Below are positions 19,866 through 27,676 of a stretch of 64,000 nt of DNA, in pieces. Both the position numbers and the translations under genes were made by a program. Source of the stretch: CAWFZT01 sp963820415. Lineage in GTDB: Bacteria; Chloroflexota; Anaerolineae; Anaerolineales; Anaerolineaceae. Positions within the stretch are counted from its first letter, which is position 1; each line of letters begins with the position of its first letter. The notes beneath the pieces were generated by a model, which did not search any database, was not told the origin of the DNA, and saw only the letters and a program-made list of their open reading frames with translations. The stretch is from contig CAWFZT010000012.1 in assembly GCA_963820415.1 (NCBI GenBank), forward strand, positions 186,001 through 250,000, in the 5' to 3' direction.

Positions 19866-19901
19866 AAAAGGGTGGGAGGAGAAAAATCCTCCCACCCTTT
19901 T
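19866..19901 (-). promoter_or_regulatory. Intercistronic hairpin between binding protein and permease genes
   Basis: A perfect 15-bp stem (arm AAAAGGGTGGGAGGA) with a 6-base loop lies between the stop of the solute-binding protein and the MalF-like start 12 bp on. A short T-run follows the stem on the minus strand, so partial termination or 3'-end protection is likely. Such structures often make binding protein exceed permease. Confidence 0.75.
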
Positions 19902-19907
19902 ATACAG

Positions 19908-21296
19908 TTAGGAAGGAGTCCAATACAACCTATCCTGATCGACTGTGGCTTCTTTGAGTAGTGCATTGATGCGGTCATTGGCTTTGTTTAGTGCGTCTTT
20001 CAAGGGTTGTTTGTCTGCCCAGGCCAGGCTGATCTCTTCATTGTGGGCCTGCCACATTTCTACGAAGTTGCTGGTCTTAGGTGTGTTATAGAAACCATCA
20101 TTGAAACGCGCTTTCGTGAGCTCGAGACCAACGGCGGAATCAATAAATTTCGTGTTTCTTTGCCACAAGCCGGTGTCTGTCGCAATGCTGATCCGCGGTG
20201 GTTCCTGGCCGGTGTAATCGAAGATCGTTTCGCAAGCGTCCAGGGTGTTCAGCCAGGCGATCAACGCCCAGGACTCATCCGGGTGCTTTGCACCTTTGAG
20301 AATACCGAAACCAGGCGCGTCGCCGCAGAAGACGAATTTCTTGGTGGTTGGCGAGGCCGGCGGGGGCGCGTAGCTGTACTTAAAGGGCATCTGGGACGCA
20401 TACACCAAGCCATACGGCGACCAATCCAGCCACTGCATGACGTGGCCTGATTGGGGTGTGCCGGACTGCTGATCTTCCGGTCCCGGGGCGAACTTGCGAT
20501 TGTCGTAGCCCCACTGGTAAAGCTCAAGGGATTTCGGATCGCTGAGCAAGCACTTTGTGTACTTTTCATCAAAGAAACCACTGCCATTCGAGGCGAGGTA
20601 AGGTAGCATTTCAAAGTAATTGCCCGTTCCCAGACCGCCCCAACCGAATACCTTGTCGACCCCTGTGCCGCTGGTCAATTGTTCCGCCAGCATGGTGGCG
20701 GTATCCCAGGTCCAGTTGCCCTCTTTCCAGTATTCGTAGGGGGTCTTCAGGCCTTTTTTCTTGAACTCATCCACCTGGTAGAACCACCACTCGCCATCTG
20801 CGGTATAGGGGATGGAGAGCAACAGACCGCCCCATGAATTCTGGCTGAGGTTGCCCTTGTTGTAATCGTCGATGGGAAATTTGGTGGCGTCTACATAAGG
20901 TGTCAGGTCAGTCAGCTGACCCTGCCCCGCCATATTGGTGAAGTGTTCAGCGACGGTGCCGGTCACGTCCGGAACAGCTCCACCGGCGATCGCCGCAGCG
21001 ACTTTTTGAGAATATTCGCCATACTCGGTCATTTCAATGGAGACCTTGATATTGGGATATTTTTCGGTGAATTTGGCATTGACAGGTTTCCAGCCATCCG
21101 CCATATAGTTATCCCAATGCCACATGCGCAGCGTGATTGGTTCTGTGGTCAGTGGTTTGGGTCCCATGGTTGGAGCCGTGGTTGGAGCCGCCTGAGTGGC
21201 AGCCGGCTTAGGCGCACAGGCAGCCAGTACTGCTGCTCCGCTCACCACAGCGGCGCCGCGCAGGAAATTACGCCGGCTAAGTTTCTTAGTGTTCAT
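19908..21296 (-). CDS. Sugar-binding lipoprotein of ABC transporter (Tat-type)
   Basis: A 462-residue family 1 extracellular solute-binding protein. The N-terminus has a twin-arginine motif (LSRRNFLRG) followed by a lipobox (VLAAC, Cys about residue 27) and an Ala/Thr/Pro-rich linker. The mature domain begins with the usual ITLRMWHWDNY strand. It should capture an oligosaccharide outside the membrane and deliver it to the two permeases encoded downstream. The isomerase gene lies 180 bp upstream, so the gene may have its own promoter in 21297-21476. Confidence 0.88.
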   Translation of the reverse strand: MNTKKLSRRNFLRGAAVVSGAAVLAACAPKPAATQAAPTTAPTMGPKPLTTEPITLRMWHWDNYMADGWKPVNAKFTEKYPNIKVSIEMTEYGEYSQKVAAAIAGGAVPDVTGTVAEHFTNMAGQGQLTDLTPYVDATKFPIDDYNKGNLSQNSWGGLLLSIPYTADGEWWFYQVDEFKKKGLKTPYEYWKEGNWTWDTATMLAEQLTSGTGVDKVFGWGGLGTGNYFEMLPYLASNGSGFFDEKYTKCLLSDPKSLELYQWGYDNRKFAPGPEDQQSGTPQSGHVMQWLDWSPYGLVYASQMPFKYSYAPPPASPTTKKFVFCGDAPGFGILKGAKHPDESWALIAWLNTLDACETIFDYTGQEPPRISIATDTGLWQRNTKFIDSAVGLELTKARFNDGFYNTPKTSNFVEMWQAHNEEISLAWADKQPLKDALNKANDRINALLKEATVDQDRLYWTPS

Positions 21297-21476
21297 TTCT
21301 TCCTCCTTGCATCATCCAACTCGATCGAAAATTAGTGGGAAAAATCCCTCCTGGGGAGGGTGCGGTTGATCGCCGCAAGCAGAAAACAGATACGGTTGGC
21401 AGGTTGTTTTCGATATACTCCTCCTTCACAAGTAGATCACGGATGTCTCGTCTCGGTTTCAACTCAAAGGAATCAT

Positions 21477-22307
21477 TTAATTATTTTCTTGCATCCATCC
21501 TTTCAGACGTTCTACCGTCTTTCTTAAGGCAGGCACAGGGTCGTCGCTGTACTCTTTGGAGAGTTCTGCCGATAAGAAACCCGAATAGCCGTTCTTCTTC
21601 AAGACCTTTATGAACTCTCTGAAGTTGTAGGTGCCTTCACCCGGGATCAGGTTCTGCTGCTTGAGGCCTCCATGGTTGTCGTTGATGTGTACCTGCAAGA
21701 GTAAGTCGTCTAATTTAGTGACCGCCTCATGCGGATTTTCCTTGCTCAGGTTCAGCGTGCCGGTATCCAGCACGACACCCAGGTTGGTGTGTACCAACTC
21801 CCGGATGATACCAATGGCGTCATCCGAGGTATTGACCAGGTCAGTTTCATCGAAGTGCAGCACCTCGATACCCAGCTTCAGGTCATATTGGGAGGCGTAC
21901 CGGGCGCAAATATCGATGCTTTCAGTTAGCCTCCGACGGGAGTCGCAGCTTGCCTGGCCGACCAGGCTGAGGTCGGGTACAACCAGAACGATGCGCGCCC
22001 CCAGGGTGGCCGCGTTATCGATACACTGGCGCATGTACTCGAGGCTGTCCTGGCGTACCTTTGGATTGGGATTACTCAGGGAATGGGGATAACGGTAGAA
22101 GGCCGGCATGAAAGAAGAGACGCTCAATCCATGGCCGGCAATAATCCGGCGCAATTCATCGAGCTCGGCCGGGGTATAGTCCTGGCGGTAGATGTGCGGG
22201 CGGCCCCCCCAGATATCTACGCCATCGAAGCCTGTTTCGGCGATGAGCGGGATTGCATCTCGGAGCGAGTATAGGTACAAAACGGATGTCGCTATTCCTA
22301 ATTTCAT
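21477..22307 (-). CDS. TIM-barrel sugar isomerase/epimerase (D-apiose isomerase candidate)
   Basis: A 276-residue xylose-isomerase-like TIM barrel. Metal-site residues are visible in GIEVLHFDE, VLDTGTLNLS and QVHINDNHGG. It lies 26 bp after the FGGY kinase gene, so the pair probably converts an aldose to a ketose and phosphorylates it. Beside two GH140-type hydrolases the natural guess is D-apiose to D-apulose, but a hexose or pentose isomerase of another kind is equally consistent with the sequence alone. Confidence 0.7.
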   Translation of the reverse strand: MKLGIATSVLYLYSLRDAIPLIAETGFDGVDIWGGRPHIYRQDYTPAELDELRRIIAGHGLSVSSFMPAFYRYPHSLSNPNPKVRQDSLEYMRQCIDNAATLGARIVLVVPDLSLVGQASCDSRRRLTESIDICARYASQYDLKLGIEVLHFDETDLVNTSDDAIGIIRELVHTNLGVVLDTGTLNLSKENPHEAVTKLDDLLLQVHINDNHGGLKQQNLIPGEGTYNFREFIKVLKKNGYSGFLSAELSKEYSDDPVPALRKTVERLKGWMQENN

Positions 22308-22333
22308 GCCGGTCGTGCCCTTTCCGAAGAAAA

Positions 22334-23812
22334 TTAGTAGATATGTTCCAGCAGGAGCGCCATCAACTTGCGGTACAGCTCAAAACGTTCCTGGTGCAGA
22401 GCAGCCCGTTCCGGATGGGGCTGGTAGACGGACTGCGTGCCCGAATATTTCCTGCTGATCCCTTCCAGGTCGTCGTAAACGCCAACCGCCAGACCGGCCA
22501 GCAGGGCTGCGCCGAGGGTGCCTGGTTCGGAATGCGCCACGACCTCGATCGGCATATCGGTCATGTCGGCTTTGAGCTGCGTCCACCAGGGCGATCTTGC
22601 CCCACCGCCGGTGATGCGGTTACGGTTTACCGGGATGCCCTCGGCGCGCATCAGCGAGAGCGTATTGACCGTGTCGTAAGCGACGCTCTCCATGAAGGCC
22701 TGGACTATGTCAATTTTCGAAGTAGCCAGGGTCAGGCCCAGCAGGCCGCCCCTGGCTTTGCGGCCATTTTCCCAGTAGGTCATCGAGCCGGACAAATACG
22801 GGACTGCTATGACCGGACTGGGTAGGCCATCTCTTTTCTGTAGCACCCCTTCAACAGCTTCGATGGAGGTGCCCGTCAAATCCCGCGCCCAATTGAGCAC
22901 GGCGTTACCGGTCGGGTGCACGGCGATAATCGACAGGCCGGCTTGGCATGGCTGCGGCATCACGGAAAGCCCTTTGAGCAGCATGGAACGGGTGGGCAGC
23001 CGGTCGGTCGGGATGAGGATATTCTCGTAAGAACCGCTTACCAGGCAAACTGTTCCCAGTTCGTAGACCCCTGCGCCGTAAGCCGCGCAGTTCAAGTCAT
23101 GGCAGCCCTGAGCTACCTTCACGCCGGGAGGTAAATTCCAGTCGGCGGCAAGCTTCGGTTTTAGTTCGCCAATCACCGTGCCCCAGGGGAGTACCTCTGG
23201 CAGCAGGTCGCGGCTGACTTGGTTTTCAACCAGGCGTTCCGGCGACCAGTCCATGGTCTTCAGGTCATAGACCATGTATCTCGAAACTGTGCTCTGGTCC
23301 ATCACGTCCCTGCCGGTCATACGGAAGGCCAGGAAATCGATCCAACCAAAGAAGTACCTGGCCTTATCCATGATTTCCGGGCGGTATTTGCGCCACCAGG
23401 CCAGGCGAAAGACCGGGTCCATGCGCTCGCGTAAATGCCCGCAGGCTTGGCACCATTCTTCAGGGATCGGGGAACCGGGCGGGGAGACTTCGAACTCAGC
23501 TCCACGCGTATCGGCGCCCATAATGCCGTTGCCCAAGGGGTTGCCATGCACATCCGCCGGAAAGTTTTCGCGCCCGGAAGCACTGAAGGCGATAGCCTTA
23601 GGAGGATCCCTGCGCAGCACTGCTTGAGCGCCGACATCTCGCATCCCTTTACTGGCGGCCTGCCAGATGTCCTCCGGATCGGTCTCCCACACCCCCGGCG
23701 CCGGACGAATAGGGGTGAGGTCGTGACTGGCGACGGCGATCTGCTCTCCTTCTTCAGTATAGACGGCGACCTTGACTGAACTCGAACCAACATCGATGCC
23801 AATTAAGCTCAT
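22334..23812 (-). CDS. FGGY-family carbohydrate kinase
   Basis: A 492-residue sugar kinase with the phosphate-1 motif near the N-terminus (IGIDVGSSSVKVAVY), the conserved Asp in QGCHDLNCAAYG and the second FGGY signature (RITGGGARSPWWTQLKADM). It is similar in layout to xylulokinases. It starts at 23812 and heads the operon with the isomerase and probably the transporter. A palindromic operator candidate lies about 50 bp upstream. In an apiose pathway it would be the apulose kinase; substrate is not provable here. Confidence 0.85.
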   Translation of the reverse strand: MSLIGIDVGSSSVKVAVYTEEGEQIAVASHDLTPIRPAPGVWETDPEDIWQAASKGMRDVGAQAVLRRDPPKAIAFSASGRENFPADVHGNPLGNGIMGADTRGAEFEVSPPGSPIPEEWCQACGHLRERMDPVFRLAWWRKYRPEIMDKARYFFGWIDFLAFRMTGRDVMDQSTVSRYMVYDLKTMDWSPERLVENQVSRDLLPEVLPWGTVIGELKPKLAADWNLPPGVKVAQGCHDLNCAAYGAGVYELGTVCLVSGSYENILIPTDRLPTRSMLLKGLSVMPQPCQAGLSIIAVHPTGNAVLNWARDLTGTSIEAVEGVLQKRDGLPSPVIAVPYLSGSMTYWENGRKARGGLLGLTLATSKIDIVQAFMESVAYDTVNTLSLMRAEGIPVNRNRITGGGARSPWWTQLKADMTDMPIEVVAHSEPGTLGAALLAGLAVGVYDDLEGISRKYSGTQSVYQPHPERAALHQERFELYRKLMALLLEHIY

Positions 23813-23858
23813 TGCCCCTCCGCTTGATGCGGGTTATTAAGTTATGTCTGCCTGGAAA

Positions 23859-23894
23859 TGTTCAATATTATTGTACGTTCAATATTAATGAACA
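23859..23894. promoter_or_regulatory. Operator candidate upstream of the kinase operon
   Basis: TGTTCA at 23859-23864 and TGAACA at 23889-23894 bound an AT-rich segment that also holds two direct copies of GTTCAATATTA. The same half-sites recur at 24568-24586 before the YhfZ-like regulator gene. The shared motif suggests that this regulator controls both. Confidence 0.55.
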
Positions 23895-23926
23895 TATTAC
23901 CACGGATTGAAGGGTAAAGTCAATAC

Positions 23927-24424
23927 TTATTCGCCCACCACCTGGATGTGCACGTTGCGTTGGCGCGGCCGGGTGCTGTCAAAATCGACAAAATAAATCT
24001 TGCCGAACTCCCCGGTAATGACCTCGCCCTCCACGATAGGGATGGATTCGGACCGCCCAAGCATGCAGGAGCGTAAATGGGCATCTGTATTGAGCGTAAA
24101 GGGAAGCGGTTCATCGAGTTTATTCACGCAGTATTCGGCGCACTTGGGTCCGGGGTGCAGATACTGGCCTTCTTTTCGGCATTTGGGAATGGTCTTCTCA
24201 AAAACGTCCATCAAGTCCTGGATGAGGAATTTTGTGCCATTAAAGGTGGTATCGTAAGAGTTTTCCTGGATAATTACACTGCAGGTGGTGTGCTGTGAAA
24301 ACACAACCACAATTCCATTCTTGACGCCTGAACGGGCCACAATCTCCTTCACCCGGTCGCTTACATCGTAAGCTTCGGGCCTGGGGTCGGTGTTGAGTTC
24401 AAATACTTCGTGATGGACAGCCAT
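23927..24424 (-). CDS. YjbQ/UPF0047 family protein
   Basis: A 165-residue YjbQ-family protein, a family linked to secondary thiamine-phosphate synthase activity. Conserved features are the VVFSQHTTCSVIIQEN segment, a C-terminal GEVITGEFGKIYFVDFD strand pair and scattered His/Glu residues of the presumed active site. It lies upstream of the kinase gene in the same direction, separated by the operator region, and is divergent from the YhfZ-like regulator. Its role in this sugar locus is unclear. An ATG at 24424 follows a GGAGAG-like site. Confidence 0.8.
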   Translation of the reverse strand: MAVHHEVFELNTDPRPEAYDVSDRVKEIVARSGVKNGIVVVFSQHTTCSVIIQENSYDTTFNGTKFLIQDLMDVFEKTIPKCRKEGQYLHPGPKCAEYCVNKLDEPLPFTLNTDAHLRSCMLGRSESIPIVEGEVITGEFGKIYFVDFDSTRPRQRNVHIQVVGE

Positions 24425-24567
24425 TTTTCTCTCCTTTTAGTTTCAGGTTAGTGGGATGTAGATGAGACTGCAACTTTTTCCAAGCAGACCGGCTCTTTTC
24501 TCAGAGAGAAAAAAACCGCATATTGACAGTCGACAGGAAAAATGATAATCTATGGATATGCGTGGAA

Positions 24568-24586
24568 TGTTCAACTATATTGAACA
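24568..24586. promoter_or_regulatory. Operator candidate before the YhfZ-like regulator gene
   Basis: The 19-bp inverted repeat TGTTCAACTATATTGAACA has 7-bp arms TGTTCAA and TTGAACA with a 5-bp spacer. It lies 75 bp before the regulator start and between the divergent regulator and YjbQ genes. It matches the half-sites found before the kinase gene. Confidence 0.6.
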
Positions 24587-24660
24587 ATATAAGTATACAT
24601 TCTTTTTGAAAGAAAGCAAGCCATTTTCCGCCAGTTTGAGAAAATTATAGGGGATATTGT

Positions 24661-25590
24661 TTGAATAACCAGAACGCATTCCTCAATGAGAACCTGGATT
24701 TAATTAAAAGTATTGCCAATTATTTGCTGTCCCTCCAGATCGGCGAGCGGATGATCAGCACGCGCGAGATCGCCGAGGTGTTTGGCGCCAGTCTTGGCTC
24801 GGTCTCCACCGCGCTAAACAACCTCGAAGAAATTGGGGCAGTCACAATCAGTCGGCGAGGCCGCCTGGGGTCGTTCCTTGAAAAAAAATCTAACGGGTTG
24901 CTGTGGAAGGTGGTCGAAAATGGCCCGATGGTGATTGCCTTGACCTTGCCGACTTTCTCCAAGAGTGAAGGCCTGGCGACGGCGATCTATTCCTTGCTCG
25001 ATGAAGCCGGTATCGAGGTATACCTGATCTTCATCCGCGGTTCGTTCAGCCGCTTGAAGGCCTTAAGGAATAACCGGTGCCATGCCGTCGTCATGTCGGA
25101 GCTGGCAGCCAATGAATTGTGCGGGCGGGAAGAAGAGGTGATTTTGACCTTGCCCCCGAAAAGTTTCGTTCTAGATCACCGTGTTTTTTTCAGGGTCAAA
25201 AAAACCAGGGAATCCCGGCTTCTACGGGTAGGGATCGACCTGGATTCGTTTGACATAAAATACCTGACCGAGCTTGAGTTCGCCGGCAGCCAGGTTGAAT
25301 TTCGCCCGACCACCTTTTCGGAAACCGACCGCACCCTGGACCAGAGTGCGGTGGATGCAGTTATCTCCAACTTGGACCACCTAGACCACCTGATCAGCGA
25401 CGAGATTGCCTCGCGACCGCTGTCGCCGAGAGTCCAAGCGTTGATTGGCGACCGCGACACTTCGGCTGCCTTTATCATCCGGACCGGATCAGTTCCCACG
25501 CGCACCATCTTGAAAGAAATCCTGAAGCCCGAGGCAATCCTTGAAATCCAGGGTAAAGTCGAAGACAAGAAGATGGTCCCCAGGTATTAA
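24661..25590 (+). CDS. YhfZ-like GntR-type transcriptional regulator
   Basis: A 309-residue regulator. The N-terminal winged helix spans about residues 15-80 (STREIAEVFGASLGSVSTALNNLEE and the RRGRLGSFL wing). The C-terminal domain resembles the YhfZ ligand domain, with a periplasmic-binding-like fold expected. The start is TTG 24661 behind AGGGGAT; no upstream ATG exists in frame. It is followed 16 bp later by a YhfX/DSD1-like enzyme. YhfZ and a YhfX-type PLP enzyme also occur together in the E. coli yhf operon, which supports the call. It probably senses a product of the island's sugar pathway and binds the TGTTCA repeats. Confidence 0.75.
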   Translation: MNNQNAFLNENLDLIKSIANYLLSLQIGERMISTREIAEVFGASLGSVSTALNNLEEIGAVTISRRGRLGSFLEKKSNGLLWKVVENGPMVIALTLPTFSKSEGLATAIYSLLDEAGIEVYLIFIRGSFSRLKALRNNRCHAVVMSELAANELCGREEEVILTLPPKSFVLDHRVFFRVKKTRESRLLRVGIDLDSFDIKYLTELEFAGSQVEFRPTTFSETDRTLDQSAVDAVISNLDHLDHLISDEIASRPLSPRVQALIGDRDTSAAFIIRTGSVPTRTILKEILKPEAILEIQGKVEDKKMVPRY

Positions 25591-25606
25591 ATAACCAGGA
25601 GCAGTC

Positions 25607-26725
25607 ATGAACCCTGGTAAAGATCAAGTTGGTGTGCGCCTCAAAGACATCGATACTCCGGCCCTCCTGCTGGATGTTTCGGCGATGGAGCGCAACTTGA
25701 AGCGCATGGCTGAGTTTGCTGCGGCGCGGCGAGTGAACCTGCGGCCGCACGCCAAGATCTACAAAGCCACCCCACAACTGGCGCGCCTGCAAATGGCTGC
25801 CGGAGGGATTGGCATCACCTGCGCTAAATTGTCAGAAGCCGAGGCGCTGGCTTCGGCCGGCATCCAGGATATTTTGATCGCCAACCAGATCGTTGGCTGG
25901 GTGAAGCTGGAGCGCCTGGCCAAACTGGCGCGCTCCAGCCAGGTGATGGTGGCAGTCGACAGCCGTGAAAATGTAAAAGAAATCGACCAGACGGCTCAAG
26001 CGCACGGCGTCACCATCGGTGTGCTGATCGAAGTCAACATTGGTCACAACCGCTGCGGTGTGGCGCCCTTCGAGCCGGTGGCGGAGCTTGCGCGTTTCAT
26101 CCTGGGTAGACCGGGTCTAAATTTCAGGGGCCTGATGGGTTACGACGGGCACAACACGCTTAAAGTGACCGAAGCGGAGCGAGGCGAGCTTTCCCTAAAA
26201 GCCTACCGCTTGTTGAGCGACACGCGCAAATATCTCGAGGGTGCCGGGATTGCCGTCGAAATCGTCAGCGGGGGTGGGACTTTTACCTATCGTTACGCCA
26301 GCCAAGTGGATGGAATTACCGAGGTGCAGACCGGCACCTACCTGCTGATGGACACGGCTTTTCAGGAACACGGCGTGCACGAGTTTGAGTGCACTTTAAG
26401 TGTCCTGGCCAGCGTGATCAGCCGGCCGGTTTACCCGGGTGCCAACGGGCTGGTCATCATGGATACGGGTAGGAAGTCTGTCAGCACCGCCATGGGGGTG
26501 CCGGAAGTGAAAGAACCGCCGGGAGCTAGGGTAATCTCGCTCAGCGACGAGCACGGGCGGGTAGTGTTTGCCGACCCAGCGGCGGCGCCCCGGGTCGGCG
26601 ATAAGATCGAGTTGTGGGTGCGGGATGCTAACGGCACGATCAACCAGTTCGACCGCTTCTACGTAATCAGAGATGGTGTGGTCGAAGCAGTGTGGAAAAT
26701 CCCGCTGTTGGGGTGCAGTACCTAG
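25607..26725 (+). CDS. DSD1/D-threonine aldolase-like PLP enzyme (YhfX-like)
   Basis: A 372-residue fold-type III PLP enzyme, with an alanine-racemase-like N-terminal barrel and a D-serine-dehydratase-like C-terminal domain. Lys50 in RPHAK is the expected Schiff-base lysine. A metal-binding His is likely in SDEHGRVVF. Relatives include D-threonine aldolase and D-serine dehydratase, which act on beta-hydroxy amino acids, but the sugar-locus context leaves the substrate open. An AGGAG site precedes the ATG 16 bp after the regulator. It converges with the SDR gene 6 bp away. Confidence 0.75.
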   Translation: MNPGKDQVGVRLKDIDTPALLLDVSAMERNLKRMAEFAAARRVNLRPHAKIYKATPQLARLQMAAGGIGITCAKLSEAEALASAGIQDILIANQIVGWVKLERLAKLARSSQVMVAVDSRENVKEIDQTAQAHGVTIGVLIEVNIGHNRCGVAPFEPVAELARFILGRPGLNFRGLMGYDGHNTLKVTEAERGELSLKAYRLLSDTRKYLEGAGIAVEIVSGGGTFTYRYASQVDGITEVQTGTYLLMDTAFQEHGVHEFECTLSVLASVISRPVYPGANGLVIMDTGRKSVSTAMGVPEVKEPPGARVISLSDEHGRVVFADPAAAPRVGDKIELWVRDANGTINQFDRFYVIRDGVVEAVWKIPLLGCST

Positions 26726-26731
26726 CCAAAA

Positions 26732-27508
26732 TCAGCCGGCGAGCTGCCCACCATCCACCACGAATGCCGAACCGAGTACGTAGGAGGCTTCGTCCGAGGC
26801 GAGGAAGAGGATCACTTCGGCAGTCTCATCGGCAGTCCCTGGGCGTTTCATGGGGATCGTGGCGCTCCAGGTCTTCAACAGTTCTGGATCTTTCATCACG
26901 TAGTCATTCATGGGGGTGTCGATAAAGCCCGGGATACAGGCATTCACGCGGATATTATCCTGGGCATAATCGAGGGCCATAACGTGCATTAAGGCCAATA
27001 TACCGCCCTTGCTGGCTGAATAGGCGTGTTCTTTGAAACAGAAACCTTTTGAGCCACAGGGGGAGCCAATCAGAACTACCACCCCACCGCCAGCCTTGAG
27101 CAGGTGCTTCACACCGTGTTTGCAGGTCAGGAATTGGCCGGTCAGGTTGGTATTGATGATCCTCTGCCACACAGCCAAGTCGAGGGTATCTACCCTGGAA
27201 TCTTCGAACGGGAGTTCAATACCGGCATTGGAAACAACGATATCCAATCCTCCCCATGCTGTTGCAGCGGCGTCAATGGCGGTAGCTAACTGCTCCTCAG
27301 ACATCACATCCGCAGGTAATACGAGCGCTTCCCCGCCGTGGGTGCCGATAAGGTCTGCCACCTCTTGCAGGTCCTTCCTGGAGCGGCTGATCAGGCCGAC
27401 CCGGGCGCCTTCCCTGGCAAACAGAATGGCAGCGGCACGTCCGATTCCTTTAGAAGCTCCGGTTATGATGACACGTTTTCCAGAAAAGCGTAACCTTCTT
27501 TCGACCAT
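26732..27508 (-). CDS. Short-chain dehydrogenase/reductase
   Basis: A 258-residue classical SDR. The cofactor motif ITGASKGIGRA lies near residues 15-25. The NAG motif (VSNAGIELPF), a serine in the GSPCGS region and the catalytic YSASK follow. It ends with the usual VDGGQ segment. It lies 168 bp downstream of the ApnL-like gene in the same direction. In an oxidative sugar pathway it would be a sugar or polyol dehydrogenase supplying the lactone; cofactor and substrate are not determined. Confidence 0.85.
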   Translation of the reverse strand: MVERRLRFSGKRVIITGASKGIGRAAAILFAREGARVGLISRSRKDLQEVADLIGTHGGEALVLPADVMSEEQLATAIDAAATAWGGLDIVVSNAGIELPFEDSRVDTLDLAVWQRIINTNLTGQFLTCKHGVKHLLKAGGGVVVLIGSPCGSKGFCFKEHAYSASKGGILALMHVMALDYAQDNIRVNACIPGFIDTPMNDYVMKDPELLKTWSATIPMKRPGTADETAEVILFLASDEASYVLGSAFVVDGGQLAG

Positions 27509-27540
27509 GTTGTCTCCTTTTGGGAAGAATAAGATAGAGT

Positions 27541-27575
27541 TTAACCACGAAGATCACAAAGAACACAAAGATTTT
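27541..27575. repeat. Interspersed repeat fragment (ACCACGAAGATCACAAAG type)
   Basis: A sequence of the common ACCACGAAG-N-ACAAAG type, an interspersed element seen between genes in many environmental bacterial genomes. It lies in the 168-bp gap between the ApnL-like gene and the SDR gene. A degenerate second unit (GACCACAAAGG) follows at about 27638. No gene is present in this gap. Confidence 0.5.
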
Positions 27576-27676
27576 GGGAAACAATAAGTTAATCACACGC
27601 TCTTTAGCGCACCCGAAGGCGTGGAGGCATAGAGAGAATGACCACAAAGGTTATGTTAATAGGACGCGATGAATAT

